Source of the DNA: Rhodoferax sp. AJA081-3
GTDB lineage: Bacteria > Pseudomonadota > Gammaproteobacteria > Burkholderiales > Burkholderiaceae_C
Assembly (NCBI RefSeq): GCF_017798165.1
Contig: NZ_CP059068.1
Span: 2,976,001-3,040,000 of the forward strand
Length of the DNA: 64,000 nt
Direction of reading: 5' to 3'
The number at the start of each line of letters is the position of its first letter. Position 1 is the stretch's first letter. Below the pieces are notes generated by a model. The model saw only the letters and a program-made list of their open reading frames with translations. It ran no database searches and was not told where the DNA came from. Shown in pieces: positions 41,138-52,032 of the stretch. Made by a program: the position numbers and the translations under genes.

Positions 41138-41296
41138 ATCCGCACGGTTTTCCCACAAAAAGTGCGGAGACCGTGTCAACCGGTTGTAGCCATCAACCGT
41201 CATATCTGCATGCGGATGCAATCAATCGCCGGCCCGTTGGAAGTGAAGCCAGGCGCCTTGAGCAGTATCCATTCTTCTTCATTTTGACGTGTTGAT

Positions 41297-41596
41297 ATGA
41301 ACAAAGAGACGATCAAGGTTCCTGAAAAAGGCACTTACCAGTGGCAACTGTTTGACTACTGGTCCGACGAATTCCGCCATACGCATGCCGACCATTCCGC
41401 GTATATCGCCCTGAATTTCGCCGGTGTATTGGATGCCTGCCGCAACAAATTCCACTCTTTGATCCAGCACCACAGCCAGCACCTGTGTGATGCTAAGGGT
41501 GGCAAGCGCCACAGCCGCGCCATTGCCCGCTTGCAAAACACCATGTCCGGTGCGGCGATGTCTTACGAGACATGTTTCCGCCGTTCTGCGGCGTAA
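41297..41596 (+). CDS. Hypothetical protein (99 aa)
   Basis: 99 residues, His-rich (ten or so), with KGTYQWQLFDYWSDEFRHT and a helical LNFAGVLDACRNKFHSLIQHHSQH segment. No signal peptide or membrane span. I do not recognise the family. The ATG at 41297 lacks a clear ribosome-binding site, and 159 bp separate it from the ATPase gene, so it may have its own promoter. A hairpin repeat follows its stop. Confidence 0.5.
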   Translation: MNKETIKVPEKGTYQWQLFDYWSDEFRHTHADHSAYIALNFAGVLDACRNKFHSLIQHHSQHLCDAKGGKRHSRAIARLQNTMSGAAMSYETCFRRSAA

Positions 41597-41631
41597 AAGG
41601 TGTTTCTGCGGTGCGCGCATCATGTGCGCCC

Positions 41632-41723
41632 GCCACCGAACGGGGGTAAACGCCGCCGTTCGTGTCCTCCGGCCTTCGGCCTCCCCCTTTACCTCACTTT
41701 GGCGTTCACCCCCGCCCGGTGGC
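41632..41723 (-). repeat. Hairpin repeat family (GGTAAAGGRGGAG core), copy A
   Basis: Arms 41632-41654 and 41701-41723 pair at 20 of 23 positions (GCCACCG...AACGCC). Read on the reverse strand, the loop holds GAGGTAAAGGGGGAGGCCG and CGGAGGACACGAA, shared with copies at 43769 and 45134. It lies between convergent genes (41596 and recQ), so it may also terminate transcription. Confidence 0.7.
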
Positions 41724-41761
41724 TCGGTACGTTGGTATAGCCGACCCGAAGTTTCCCCGTT

Positions 41762-43657
41762 CTAGCCCTGGTTCACCACGCGCAGCACCTCTTGCGCATA
41801 GGCTTCCAGTTTTTTGGCACCAATCCCGCTGATACCCTGCAGATCGTCCAAGGTCTGAGGCGCCCGTTTGGCGATCGCCGCCAATGTGGCGTCGTGAAAA
41901 ATCACATAAGCGGGCAAATTGTGCTCCCGCGCCACCTCGGCGCGCCAGGCCTTCAGGGCCGCGTACCGCACCAAACCCTCTCCGTCCAGCGCAATGGGCG
42001 CCTTGACCACGGCCGAACCGGCGCCCGGGCGTTTGCTTTTGTTGCGGCTTGCGGGGGTGGAGACCGATTCCCTTAGTTGCACCTGGACTTCACCCCGCAG
42101 CACGGCGCGGGATTGTTCGGTCAAACGCAGGGTATTAAAAGCCTCGGCATCCACCGCCACGGCGCCCATGGCGATCAGCTGGCGCAGCACGCCGCGCAGC
42201 TGGATTTCGGTGAATTCAGCGCCCAGACCGAAGGTGCTCAAAGCCGTATGGCCGTGTTGGGTGACCTTTTCAGTGGTCTTGCCCCGCAAGATATCCATCA
42301 CATGGCCAGCCCCGAACGACATACCGCTGGACTGTTGGATGCGGTAAATGGTGCTGAGTAACTTGCGTGCTGCGTCGGTACCGTCCCAGATATCGGGCGG
42401 GTTCAGGCAGTTGTCGCAGTTCTGGCAACGGTAGCCCGGGCCATCACCCAGTTGCTCGCCAAAGTAGGCCAGCAGCCGCACGCGGCGGCAATCGGTCGCT
42501 TCGGCCAGGCCCAGCAGCGCATCCAGCTTGCCGCGCAGAGCCTGTTTAAATTCCTCGCCGGCCGGGCTTTCGTCGATCATGCGGCGCTGGTTGACGACAT
42601 CTTGCAGGCCATAACCCATCCAGGCGTAGGCTGGCAAACCGTCCCGCCCGGCGCGGCCCGTCTCCTGGTAATAACCTTCAATGTTCTTGGGCATGTCCAG
42701 GTGGGCGACAAAACGCACGTCGGGCTTGTCGATGCCCATTCCAAAGGCGATGGTGGCGACCATAACGATGCCCTCTTCCCGCAAAAACCGGTTCTGGTGG
42801 ACCTGGCGCACCTTGCTGTCCAGCCCCGCGTGGTAGGGCAAGGCGCGGATGCCGGCGTCCACCAACGTCTGCGCTACGTCTTCGACCTTTTTACGCGACT
42901 GGCAGTAGACGATGCCGGCGTCGCCTTCATGCTCCCGCTCGATGAAGCGCAGCAATTGCTGCACAGCCTCACGCTTCTCGACGATGGTGTAACGAATATT
43001 CGGGCGGTCAAAGCTGCTGACAAAGGCTTCAGCGTCCTGCAACTGCAGGCGCTCCACGATGTCGGCACGGGTCAGGTCGTCGGCCGTGGCGGTCAGCGCC
43101 ATGCGCGGCACACCGACATACCGCTCGTGCAACACGGTCAGCGCGCGGTATTCGGGGCGGAAATCGTGGCCCCACTGGCTGACGCAGTGCGCCTCATCAA
43201 TGGCGAACAGGCTCAGCTGGTTGCGCTCGTACAGCGAGTCCAGCAGTGCCAGAAAACGCGGGTTGGTCACCCGCTCGGGCGCGGCATAGAGGCAGGTGAT
43301 GTCGCCGCGCAGCAGGCGCTGCTCAATTTGGTAGGCCTCTTCACCGCTCAGCGTCGAGTTCAGGAACTCTGCGCTGACACCCGCCTCGTGCAGGGCGCCC
43401 ACCTGGTCGTGCATCAGCGCAATCAGCGGCGAGATGACCAGCGCCACCCCCAGCCCCGCGCGCTGGCGGGCAATGGCCGGGATCTGGTAACACAGGGACT
43501 TTCCTCCCCCCGTGGGCATCAGCACCAGCGCGTCGCCGCCATTGGCCACGTGTTCGACGATGGCCTGCTGCGGGCCCCGAAACTGCGCATAGCCGAACAC
43601 CTCTTCCAGGATGGCGTGCAGGGTGTGGCTGGAGATGGATGGGTCGATTGCTATCAA
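41762..43657 (-). CDS. recQ: ATP-dependent DNA helicase RecQ
   Basis: 631 residues. LMPTGGGKSLCYQIPAI (Walker A), FAIDEAHCVSQWGHDFRPEY (DEAH box with the RecQ-specific aromatic loop), then the Zn-binding RQC Cys cluster (CRRVRLLAYFGE and CQNCDNC) and a C-terminal HRDC domain. It unwinds DNA in recombination and replication repair. The only usable start for full-length protein is a TTG at 43657: there is no ATG before the conserved helicase core, and a stop lies five codons upstream. That TTG sits inside an interspersed repeat, so the repeat supplies the initiation region. Confidence 0.95.
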   Translation of the reverse strand: MIAIDPSISSHTLHAILEEVFGYAQFRGPQQAIVEHVANGGDALVLMPTGGGKSLCYQIPAIARQRAGLGVALVISPLIALMHDQVGALHEAGVSAEFLNSTLSGEEAYQIEQRLLRGDITCLYAAPERVTNPRFLALLDSLYERNQLSLFAIDEAHCVSQWGHDFRPEYRALTVLHERYVGVPRMALTATADDLTRADIVERLQLQDAEAFVSSFDRPNIRYTIVEKREAVQQLLRFIEREHEGDAGIVYCQSRKKVEDVAQTLVDAGIRALPYHAGLDSKVRQVHQNRFLREEGIVMVATIAFGMGIDKPDVRFVAHLDMPKNIEGYYQETGRAGRDGLPAYAWMGYGLQDVVNQRRMIDESPAGEEFKQALRGKLDALLGLAEATDCRRVRLLAYFGEQLGDGPGYRCQNCDNCLNPPDIWDGTDAARKLLSTIYRIQQSSGMSFGAGHVMDILRGKTTEKVTQHGHTALSTFGLGAEFTEIQLRGVLRQLIAMGAVAVDAEAFNTLRLTEQSRAVLRGEVQVQLRESVSTPASRNKSKRPGAGSAVVKAPIALDGEGLVRYAALKAWRAEVAREHNLPAYVIFHDATLAAIAKRAPQTLDDLQGISGIGAKKLEAYAQEVLRVVNQG

Positions 43658-43692
43658 AACAGTAGCTAATTACGCAGTATTTACGGGGGCTA
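43648..43692 (+). repeat. Interspersed repeat, GGGGGCTA-type, over recQ start
   Basis: TTGCTATCAAAACAGTAGC to TTACGGGGGCTATGG. It contains the recQ TTG start codon (43655-43657, reverse strand). Confidence 0.6.
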
Positions 43693-43768
43693 TGGTCATA
43701 AATCCTTCGGATGATTCGGGGAAAACACCGTCGGACCCCCCCTATTGTCGGGCATGGGCGCGCCAGGA

Positions 43769-43865
43769 GCCTGGGTGGCTGAGCGTTCTGCGCAGGTAAA
43801 GGAGGAGCCCGCAGGCGCAAGCCGGAGGGCGGGGGACGCGAAGCAGAACGCTCAGCCACCCAGGC
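43769..43865 (+). repeat. Hairpin repeat family, copy B
   Basis: Perfect 23-bp arms (43769-43791 and 43843-43865; GCCTGGGTGGCTGAGCG...). The loop has GCGCAGGTAAAGGAGGAG and CGGAGGGCGGGGGACGCGAA. It lies between divergent recQ and metH1, upstream of the riboswitch. The 376-bp gap 43658-44033 holds this, the shorter repeat at 43648 and the riboswitch. Confidence 0.8.
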
Positions 43866-43914
43866 GCTTTGGAGGATGCGGTGGCCCCTCACCGCGCCGT
43901 GGTCTAAAATGCAG

Positions 43915-44001
43915 CCATCCCAAGGAGCGCTGCAGCGGCCCGGCACTGTGCACAACAGTTCGCCACAGGTTGCCAGGCTTGGGTTTGCCAACCGCGCTCA
44001 C
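43915..44001 (+). promoter_or_regulatory. SAH riboswitch upstream of the metH N-terminal gene
   Basis: CCCAAGGAGCGCTGC at the 5' side, CCAGGCTTGGG, and AACCGCGCTCAC at the 3' side match the S-adenosylhomocysteine riboswitch: CCCAAG pairs with CTTGGG (P1) and GAGCGC with GCGCTC. The class is known upstream of ahcY and metH in Proteobacteria and raises expression when SAH accumulates. It ends 32 bp before the ATG of the homocysteine-binding half of MetH. Confidence 0.88.
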
Positions 44002-44033
44002 TTGTCTGTACCCAGAGAAAGTGAGCCGCATCC

Positions 44034-45116
44034 ATGACCTCCAAAACTTTGTCCTACACCCGTGGCCAGGCCCTGCCCGGCATTCTGGCCAGCCGCATCG
44101 CCATCCTGGACGGCGCCATGGGCACCATGATCCAGCGCTTCAAGCTGGGCGAGGCGCAGTACCGCGGTGAGGGCTATACCGGCCCCGGCGCGCAAGGCAC
44201 CCGTTTCACCGACTTCCACCGCGATGTCAAAGGCAACAACGAGCTGCTGAGCCTGACGCGCCCAGATGTCATCAGCGACATCCACGAGCGTTACCTGGCC
44301 GCCGGCGCCGACCTGATCGAAACCAATACCTTTGGCGCCACCACCGTGGCCCAGGCTGACTACGACATGGCCGACCTGGCCGTGGAAATGAACCTGGTAT
44401 CCGCCAAACTGGCCCGCGCCGCCTGCGACAAATATTCCACACCCGACAAGCCCCGTTTTGTCGCCGGCGCCCTGGGCCCAACACCGAAGACCGCCAGCAT
44501 CAGCCCCGACGTGAACGACCCCGGCGCCCGCAATGTGACCTTTGAAGAGCTGCGACAGGCCTATTACGACCAGACCAAGGCCCTAGTCGAGGGCGGTAGC
44601 GACGTGCTGCTGGTGGAAACCATCTTCGACACGCTGAACGCCAAGGCCGCACTGTTTGCGATTGACGAATACTTCGAAGCCAGCGGCGAGCGCCTGCCCA
44701 TCATCATCAGCGGCACGGTGACCGACGCGTCGGGCCGCATCCTCAGCGGCCAAACGGTGACCGCCTTCTGGCACAGCGTGCGCCACGCCCAGCCGCTGGC
44801 AATTGGCCTGAACTGCGCGCTGGGTGCGGCACTGATGCGCCCCTATATCCAGGAGCTGAACCGCGTGGCGCCGGACACCTACATCAGCTGCTACCCCAAT
44901 GCCGGCCTACCCAACCCCATGAGTGACACCGGCTTTGACGAAACGCCGGACGTGACCAGCCGCCTGGTGCGGGAGTTCGCCGCCGAAGGCCTGGTGAACA
45001 TCGTTGGCGGCTGCTGCGGCACAACGCCAGACCACATTGGTGCGATTGCCCATGCGGTGGCGCCGTTGCCGGGGCGCAGCGTGCGGCGCAATTTCTTCTA
45101 CAAGGAAGCGGCTTAA
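44034..45116 (+). CDS. metH: Methionine synthase, homocysteine-binding half (split MetH, N-terminal protein)
   Basis: 360 residues covering only the homocysteine S-methyltransferase domain. [18 protein letters not shown] opens the barrel; the zinc ligands are the Cys in IGLNCALGA and the pair in [17 protein letters not shown]. Pterin- and B12-binding parts are absent and lie in a separate gene at 46087. This split is the normal state in some Burkholderiales, so it is probably not a broken gene: the protein ends cleanly after the domain (a short tail [13 protein letters not shown]) and has its own riboswitch. It transfers the methyl group from the cobalamin half to homocysteine. Confidence 0.93.
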   Translation: MTSKTLSYTRGQALPGILASRIAILDGAMGTMIQRFKLGEAQYRGEGYTGPGAQGTRFTDFHRDVKGNNELLSLTRPDVISDIHERYLAAGADLIETNTFGATTVAQADYDMADLAVEMNLVSAKLARAACDKYSTPDKPRFVAGALGPTPKTASISPDVNDPGARNVTFEELRQAYYDQTKALVEGGSDVLLVETIFDTLNAKAALFAIDEYFEASGERLPIIISGTVTDASGRILSGQTVTAFWHSVRHAQPLAIGLNCALGAALMRPYIQELNRVAPDTYISCYPNAGLPNPMSDTGFDETPDVTSRLVREFAAEGLVNIVGGCCGTTPDHIGAIAHAVAPLPGRSVRRNFFYKEAA

Positions 45117-45133
45117 AGGCTGAACCTGGGAAG

Positions 45134-45225
45134 GAGTCTGGTCGGCAGCATGTTCTGCTCCGTGTCCCCCGTCCGCTGCGCGGCCTCCTCCTTTACCTGC
45201 GCAGAACACACTGCCGCCCAGACTC
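45134..45225 (-). repeat. Hairpin repeat family, copy C
   Basis: Arms 45134-45158 and 45201-45225 pair at 22 of 25 positions (GAGTCTGG...GTTCTGC). On the reverse strand the loop has GCGCAGGTAAAGGAGGAGG and GGACGGGGGACACGGA, like copy B but in opposite orientation and with other stem bases. Just after the metH1 stop. Confidence 0.75.
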
Positions 45226-45240
45226 TCGGCGACTTACAGA

Positions 45241-45300
45241 TAAACGCTATGCTTTAAGTAGCACAACACCAAGCACTCTCGGGGGCTAGAGGTACTTTTT
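45241..45300 (+). repeat. Interspersed repeat, GGGGGCTAGAGG-type, intergenic copy
   Basis: AACGCTATGCTTTAAGTAGC to CTCGGGGGCTAGAGG. Almost the same 3' half as the copy at 6730. It lies between the convergent metH1 and cyclic-nucleotide-binding genes. Confidence 0.6.
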
Positions 45301-45308
45301 ACCAATCT

Positions 45309-45878
45309 TCATGGCCGCTGCAGCAAGGCCCGGTCGATCTCCAGCTGCATGGCCTTGGCCAGCTTGGCGTAGAGGCGCAGCTTGCGGGCGTTGTCACGCA
45401 GGCGCTCGGCCAGGCGGGCGGCGATGGCCAGCAGCAGTTTGGAGCCTATGCGCGGCTCCTCGTTGATCAGGGCCTTGAAGGATTCGCGGGTCAGGATGGC
45501 GCACAGCGAATCGGCGCTGGTGGTGCAAGAGGCCGACCGCGGCTCCTCGTCCACCAGGCCCACCTCACCTACCAGGCTGCCAGCGCCCAGCACACGAATG
45601 GTCAGCGGCTCGGTGCGGCTGACGGTCACGCTCTCCACGACCACCTCGCCCTCCAGCAGCAGGGCCATAAAACCCTCGTCGGCGGCGTCGCCTTCGCGGA
45701 TAAAGGTGGTGTTGGCCGGGATGAACTGTGGCGTCATGTAACCGACCACGACCCGGGCTTCCTCCAGCGTGAGGTGTATCAGTGCGTTGGGCGCCGTCAG
45801 CAGCTCGGCCGCGGTTTCAAACGCGCGTATGCGCTGGGTGTCGGGGGGGTTGTCCGGGGAAGTGTCGTCAGGGTTCAT
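45309..45878 (-). CDS. Cyclic-nucleotide-binding-domain protein without DNA-binding domain
   Basis: 189 residues. [29 protein letters not shown] and [19 protein letters not shown] form a Crp-type cNMP-binding beta-roll (residues ~50-150), followed by a helix ([22 protein letters not shown]) and a short tail. There is no helix-turn-helix, so it is not a Crp/Fnr activator; it may sense a nucleotide and act through a partner. The ATG at 45878 was chosen over a start 10 codons upstream. It lies antisense between the two metH halves. Confidence 0.82.
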   Translation of the reverse strand: MNPDDTSPDNPPDTQRIRAFETAAELLTAPNALIHLTLEEARVVVGYMTPQFIPANTTFIREGDAADEGFMALLLEGEVVVESVTVSRTEPLTIRVLGAGSLVGEVGLVDEEPRSASCTTSADSLCAILTRESFKALINEEPRIGSKLLLAIAARLAERLRDNARKLRLYAKLAKAMQLEIDRALLQRP

Positions 45879-45990
45879 GACCGTGGTGCCCGCCTCTGTG
45901 CCGCGCAAACAACCGTTGTTTGCGGGGGGTTGGGGCTATGGTAAACCACGGCGAGGCGCCCGGCACGGAAGTTCTCCCTTAAAATTGGAG

Positions 45991-46060
45991 CATCCAAGGA
46001 GCGTTGCAGCAGGCCACACGGTGGTCTTGTCAGGCTTGGATGTTCCCAACGACGCTCACC
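45991..46060 (+). promoter_or_regulatory. SAH riboswitch upstream of the metH C-terminal gene
   Basis: CATCCAAGGAGCGTTGC, CAGGCTTGGATG and CAACGACGCTCACC match the SAH riboswitch. P1 is CATCCAAG with CTTGGATG and the second helix GAGCGT with ACGCTC; both are intact although the bases differ from the copy at 43915. It ends 26 bp before the ATG at 46087. Confidence 0.9.
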
Positions 46061-46086
46061 TGGTTCGCTTTTTACAGGTGAGATGC

Positions 46087-48912
<2,826 letters not shown>

Positions 48913-48946
48913 ACCATAACTCTCGCAACAGGACCGAGGTCGCAGA

Positions 48947-49549
48947 ATGATGATGACAAAGACGCAGGGAAAAGTGGCCGCCACACTGGCCGGTGCCGTT
49001 CTGCTGGTACTGGCATCTGCCGCGCAGGCACAGGGTGTTTACAAATGGGTGGACGCCAATGGCAAGGTGCACTACGGCTCACAACCGCCGGCCACCGAAA
49101 AGGGGCCCGAGCCGGTCAAGATGCACAACAGCAACAGCGGCTTTGGCGGCAATAACAACACCAGCAGCAGTAGCGACAGCGGCGCCAAGACGCAGTACAA
49201 CGCCGACGGCACCAAAAAGATCCCCAAGGGGGTTGAAGAGATGCGTGATGGTCTGGTCAAAGGCCTGCAGCAGGTGGACCCCAAGACCGAGGCCTTGTCC
49301 TGCGTGAAGGCCGTGGACAACGTGCGTTACCAACTGGACCTGATGCTGGAAGTGGGCCAGCGCAACACCAAGGACGGCTACATCACCCAGGCAGAATACG
49401 ATGCCACGGCCGCCAAGCTGCGCCAGGCCAAGTCGGAGATTTCACTGACCGATTGTGACGGCGCCACGGGTAACAAGCGGGCGTTTTACCAATGTATGTC
49501 GAGCAGCCGCAACCATGTGAGTGGGTGCGGGGCGAAGTACAAGTTCTAA
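48947..49549 (+). CDS. Exported DUF4124-domain protein
   Basis: 200 residues. Signal peptide MTKTQGKVAATLAGAVLLVLASAAQA cleaved near residue 29, then GVYKWVDANGKVHYGSQPP, the DUF4124 signature, a Ser/Asn-rich linker and a C-terminal part with four Cys (LSCVKAV, LTDCDG, YQCMSS, SGCGAKYKF) that may form disulphides. Periplasmic, function unknown. It follows metH by 34 bp and ends at a terminator. Confidence 0.85.
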   Translation: MMMTKTQGKVAATLAGAVLLVLASAAQAQGVYKWVDANGKVHYGSQPPATEKGPEPVKMHNSNSGFGGNNNTSSSSDSGAKTQYNADGTKKIPKGVEEMRDGLVKGLQQVDPKTEALSCVKAVDNVRYQLDLMLEVGQRNTKDGYITQAEYDATAAKLRQAKSEISLTDCDGATGNKRAFYQCMSSSRNHVSGCGAKYKF

Positions 49550-49572
49550 GCCTCTCAACAGGAGGAAAAAAG

Positions 49573-49593
49573 AACCACCCTTGGAGGGTGGTT
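49573..49593. terminator. Intrinsic terminator between convergent genes
   Basis: AACCACCC-TTGGA-GGGTGGTT followed by T-run, preceded by A-run; serves the DUF4124 gene and the convergent pilin gene. Confidence 0.88.
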
Positions 49594-49612
49594 TTGATGG
49601 CCCGAGATTACT

Positions 49613-50125
49613 CTAGCAATTGGCTGTCGTCGCCGCAGCATTTAATATGATAGCGGGAGCCCCGTTGGCAACGGGTGCCCATGTATAGGTGAAATTGCAT
49701 GAGGCGGGCGCAGACGCTCCCAGGGGCGAAACGGTCATCACGTTACCCGCAAACGTCAAGGTGTAGTCAGTTGCCAGGAGTTGCGCTGCAACCTGAATAC
49801 CTAGAGCCGCCGCTGTCGGGTAGGAAAACCCGGTCAACACATTTGCGCCATCCATGATGACGCCGACCGTACCGCCCGCGGCAACGTTGCAACCACCAGC
49901 CATCAGTTGCGTTGTGGAGCCTGTAGCAGTTTGGGTCAGACAAATAGCTTTGGCCAAGGCCGCCGCCGATTTAACGCTACCCATCGCGGCCTGCAGTTTG
50001 GCCACCCGCGCATCGGCCTGCAGAGCTACATACCTAGGCAACGCAATGGCCGCCAGAATCGCAATGATGGTGATGGTGATCACCAGTTCAATGATGGTAA
50101 AACCGGTTTGTTGTTTGCGTGCCAT
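49613..50125 (-). CDS. Type IV prepilin-like protein, MSHA class
   Basis: 170 residues. A short leader MARKQQTG ends in Gly before the prepilin peptidase site, then mature FTIIELVITITIIAILAAIALPRYVALQADAR with Glu at +5, typical of MSHA/class IV pilins. Two Cys pairs follow (ICLTQ, GCNVA, SCNF, TANC). AGGAG lies 8 bp before the ATG. It is divergent from mshE, apart from the other pilins, so it may be the major pilin or a minor one under separate control. Confidence 0.88.
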   Translation of the reverse strand: MARKQQTGFTIIELVITITIIAILAAIALPRYVALQADARVAKLQAAMGSVKSAAALAKAICLTQTATGSTTQLMAGGCNVAAGGTVGVIMDGANVLTGFSYPTAAALGIQVAAQLLATDYTLTFAGNVMTVSPLGASAPASCNFTYTWAPVANGAPAIILNAAATTANC

Positions 50126-50259
50126 ACGACGTCTCCTAGATTTAATACGTTCAGTATATAGATTAGGGTAAACCAGACAACCCTCGATATACGCAGCAAA
50201 CCCACTTCATCTCTGCGTCCCGTGCTATTATTTTTGCTCTACCCAGAAGGAACACGCGC

Positions 50260-52026
50260 ATGAATATGGCAGCCAGCGCCCCCCCCGCGCCAGACGCTCC
50301 ACGCCCAGCGCCAGGTCGTCCTGAGAAACTACGTCTGGGCGATGTGCTGGTACAGCAGCGCCTGATCTCGCAAGAACAGTTGCAGCAAACCCTGGACCTG
50401 CAGCGCACCACCGGCAAGAAGATGGGCCGGTTGCTGATCGAAACCGGCATCATCACCGAAGAGCTGTTGGCCAATGGCTTGGCGCGCCAGCTGCGCATTC
50501 CCTTCGTCAACCTCAAGACCTTTCCGTTCCGGGCCGACGTGGTCAAACTGCTGCCTGAATCGGCCGCGCGGCGCTTCAAGGCCCTGGTGCTGGAGGACAA
50601 GGGCGACAGCCTACTGGTGGCGCTGGGTGACCCACTGGACCTGTTTGCCTATGACGAACTGGCCCGCATTCTCAAGCGCAACATCAATATTGCCGCCGTG
50701 CCCGAGAGCGGACTGGTGCCCGCCTTTGACCGCCTGTACCGCCGTACCGAAGAGATCAGCGGCTTGGCCCGCGCCCTGGAAAAAGACCTGGGCGACGCGG
50801 TGGACTTTGGCGAACTCAGCGCCTCGGTAGGCCTTGAGGGTGCGCCCGTGGTGCGCCTGCTGCAGTCCCTGTTTGAAGACGCGATGCAGGTCGGCGCGTC
50901 CGACGTGCACATTGAGCCCCAAGAAGACGGCCTGCAAGTGCGCGTGCGGGTAGATGGCGTGCTGCAGGTGCAAACCCAGGCCGACAAACGCATTGGTGCT
51001 GCGCTGTTGCAGCGGCTCAAACTGATGGCTGGGCTCGATATCTCGGAGAAGCGCCTGCCACAAGACGGCCGCTTCAGCGTTCGTATCAAGGACAGCACGA
51101 TAGACGTTCGCCTGTCTACCCTGCCTACCGCTTATGGTGAATCGGCGGTGATGCGTCTGCTGAACCAGGGCGCCGGCATGCGCCGCCTGGACACCATTGG
51201 TATGCCAGACGCCATGCTCAAGCGCTTTCGCGAAGTGCTGGGCCGCAGCGCAGGCATGGTACTGGTCACAGGCCCAACAGGCTCCGGAAAAACCACGACG
51301 CTGTATGCGGCGTTGGCCGAAATCAACGCCACCGAACTCAAGGTCATCACGGTCGAAGACCCGATTGAATACCGCTTGCCCGGCCTGACCCAGGTGCAGG
51401 TGAACGAAAAGATTGAGTTGAGCTTTGCCCGCGTGTTGCGCTCCGTGTTGCGCCAGGACCCGGACGTGGTGCTGGTGGGTGAAATGCGCGACGCCGAGAC
51501 CGCCGAAATCGGCATGCGGGCGGCCATTACCGGCCACTTGGTGTTGTCCACCTTGCACACACGCGATGCCATGAGCACACCCTTTCGCCTGCTGGACATG
51601 GGTGTGCCGCCGTTTATGGTGTCTACGTCCCTACAGGCTGTGATTGCACAGCGCCTGTTGCGCATGAACTGCAAGGAGTGTGCTGCACCCCATAACCCCA
51701 CCCCGCAGGAAACCGCGTGGCTGGAGGCCATGTTGCCCCCAGGAGAAACGGTGAAGCCCAAGCGGGGCATGGGTTGCTCGGCCTGCAACGGCACAGGCTA
51801 CTCAGGCCGCCAAGGTGTTTATGAACTGCTGGAAATGGACACCGAGCTGACCCATGCGGCGTCCACCTCCGACCCCGCCGCCTTTATGCGCCTGGCGCGT
51901 GAACGCATGAAGGGCCACACCATGGCGTTTCATGCCTTGGACCTGGTGCGCCAAGGCCGCACCTCGCTGGCTGAGGCGCTGCGCGTAGGCTTTGATGTGG
52001 GTGATTCGGACGAGGCCATGGGCTAA
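50260..52026 (+). CDS. mshE: MSHA pilus assembly ATPase, GspE/PilB family
   Basis: 588 residues. An N-terminal MshEN/T2SSE-N domain (LRLGDVLVQQRLISQEQLQQTL) and the ATPase core with Walker A GPTGSGKTTTLYAAL (Lys ~344), Asp box ITVEDPIEYRLPG, Walker B VVLVGEMRDAETAEIG and His box HLVLSTLHTRDA. A Cys-x2-Cys zinc finger (NCKECAAPH...GCSACNGTGY) follows. It is the extension ATPase of the pilus, at the inner membrane. AAGGAA precedes the ATG. MshE-type N-domains can bind cyclic di-GMP, which would tie the pilus to the GGDEF/EAL protein of this genome (inference). Confidence 0.95.
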   Translation: MNMAASAPPAPDAPRPAPGRPEKLRLGDVLVQQRLISQEQLQQTLDLQRTTGKKMGRLLIETGIITEELLANGLARQLRIPFVNLKTFPFRADVVKLLPESAARRFKALVLEDKGDSLLVALGDPLDLFAYDELARILKRNINIAAVPESGLVPAFDRLYRRTEEISGLARALEKDLGDAVDFGELSASVGLEGAPVVRLLQSLFEDAMQVGASDVHIEPQEDGLQVRVRVDGVLQVQTQADKRIGAALLQRLKLMAGLDISEKRLPQDGRFSVRIKDSTIDVRLSTLPTAYGESAVMRLLNQGAGMRRLDTIGMPDAMLKRFREVLGRSAGMVLVTGPTGSGKTTTLYAALAEINATELKVITVEDPIEYRLPGLTQVQVNEKIELSFARVLRSVLRQDPDVVLVGEMRDAETAEIGMRAAITGHLVLSTLHTRDAMSTPFRLLDMGVPPFMVSTSLQAVIAQRLLRMNCKECAAPHNPTPQETAWLEAMLPPGETVKPKRGMGCSACNGTGYSGRQGVYELLEMDTELTHAASTSDPAAFMRLARERMKGHTMAFHALDLVRQGRTSLAEALRVGFDVGDSDEAMG

Positions 52027-52032
52027 ACCAGC

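Noticed and set aside
41632-45225. Hairpin repeats considered as integron attC sites
   Set aside because: The arms end in GTTCTGC-type sequence in two copies, not the RYYYAAC/GTTRRRY core, and no integrase or cassette order is present.
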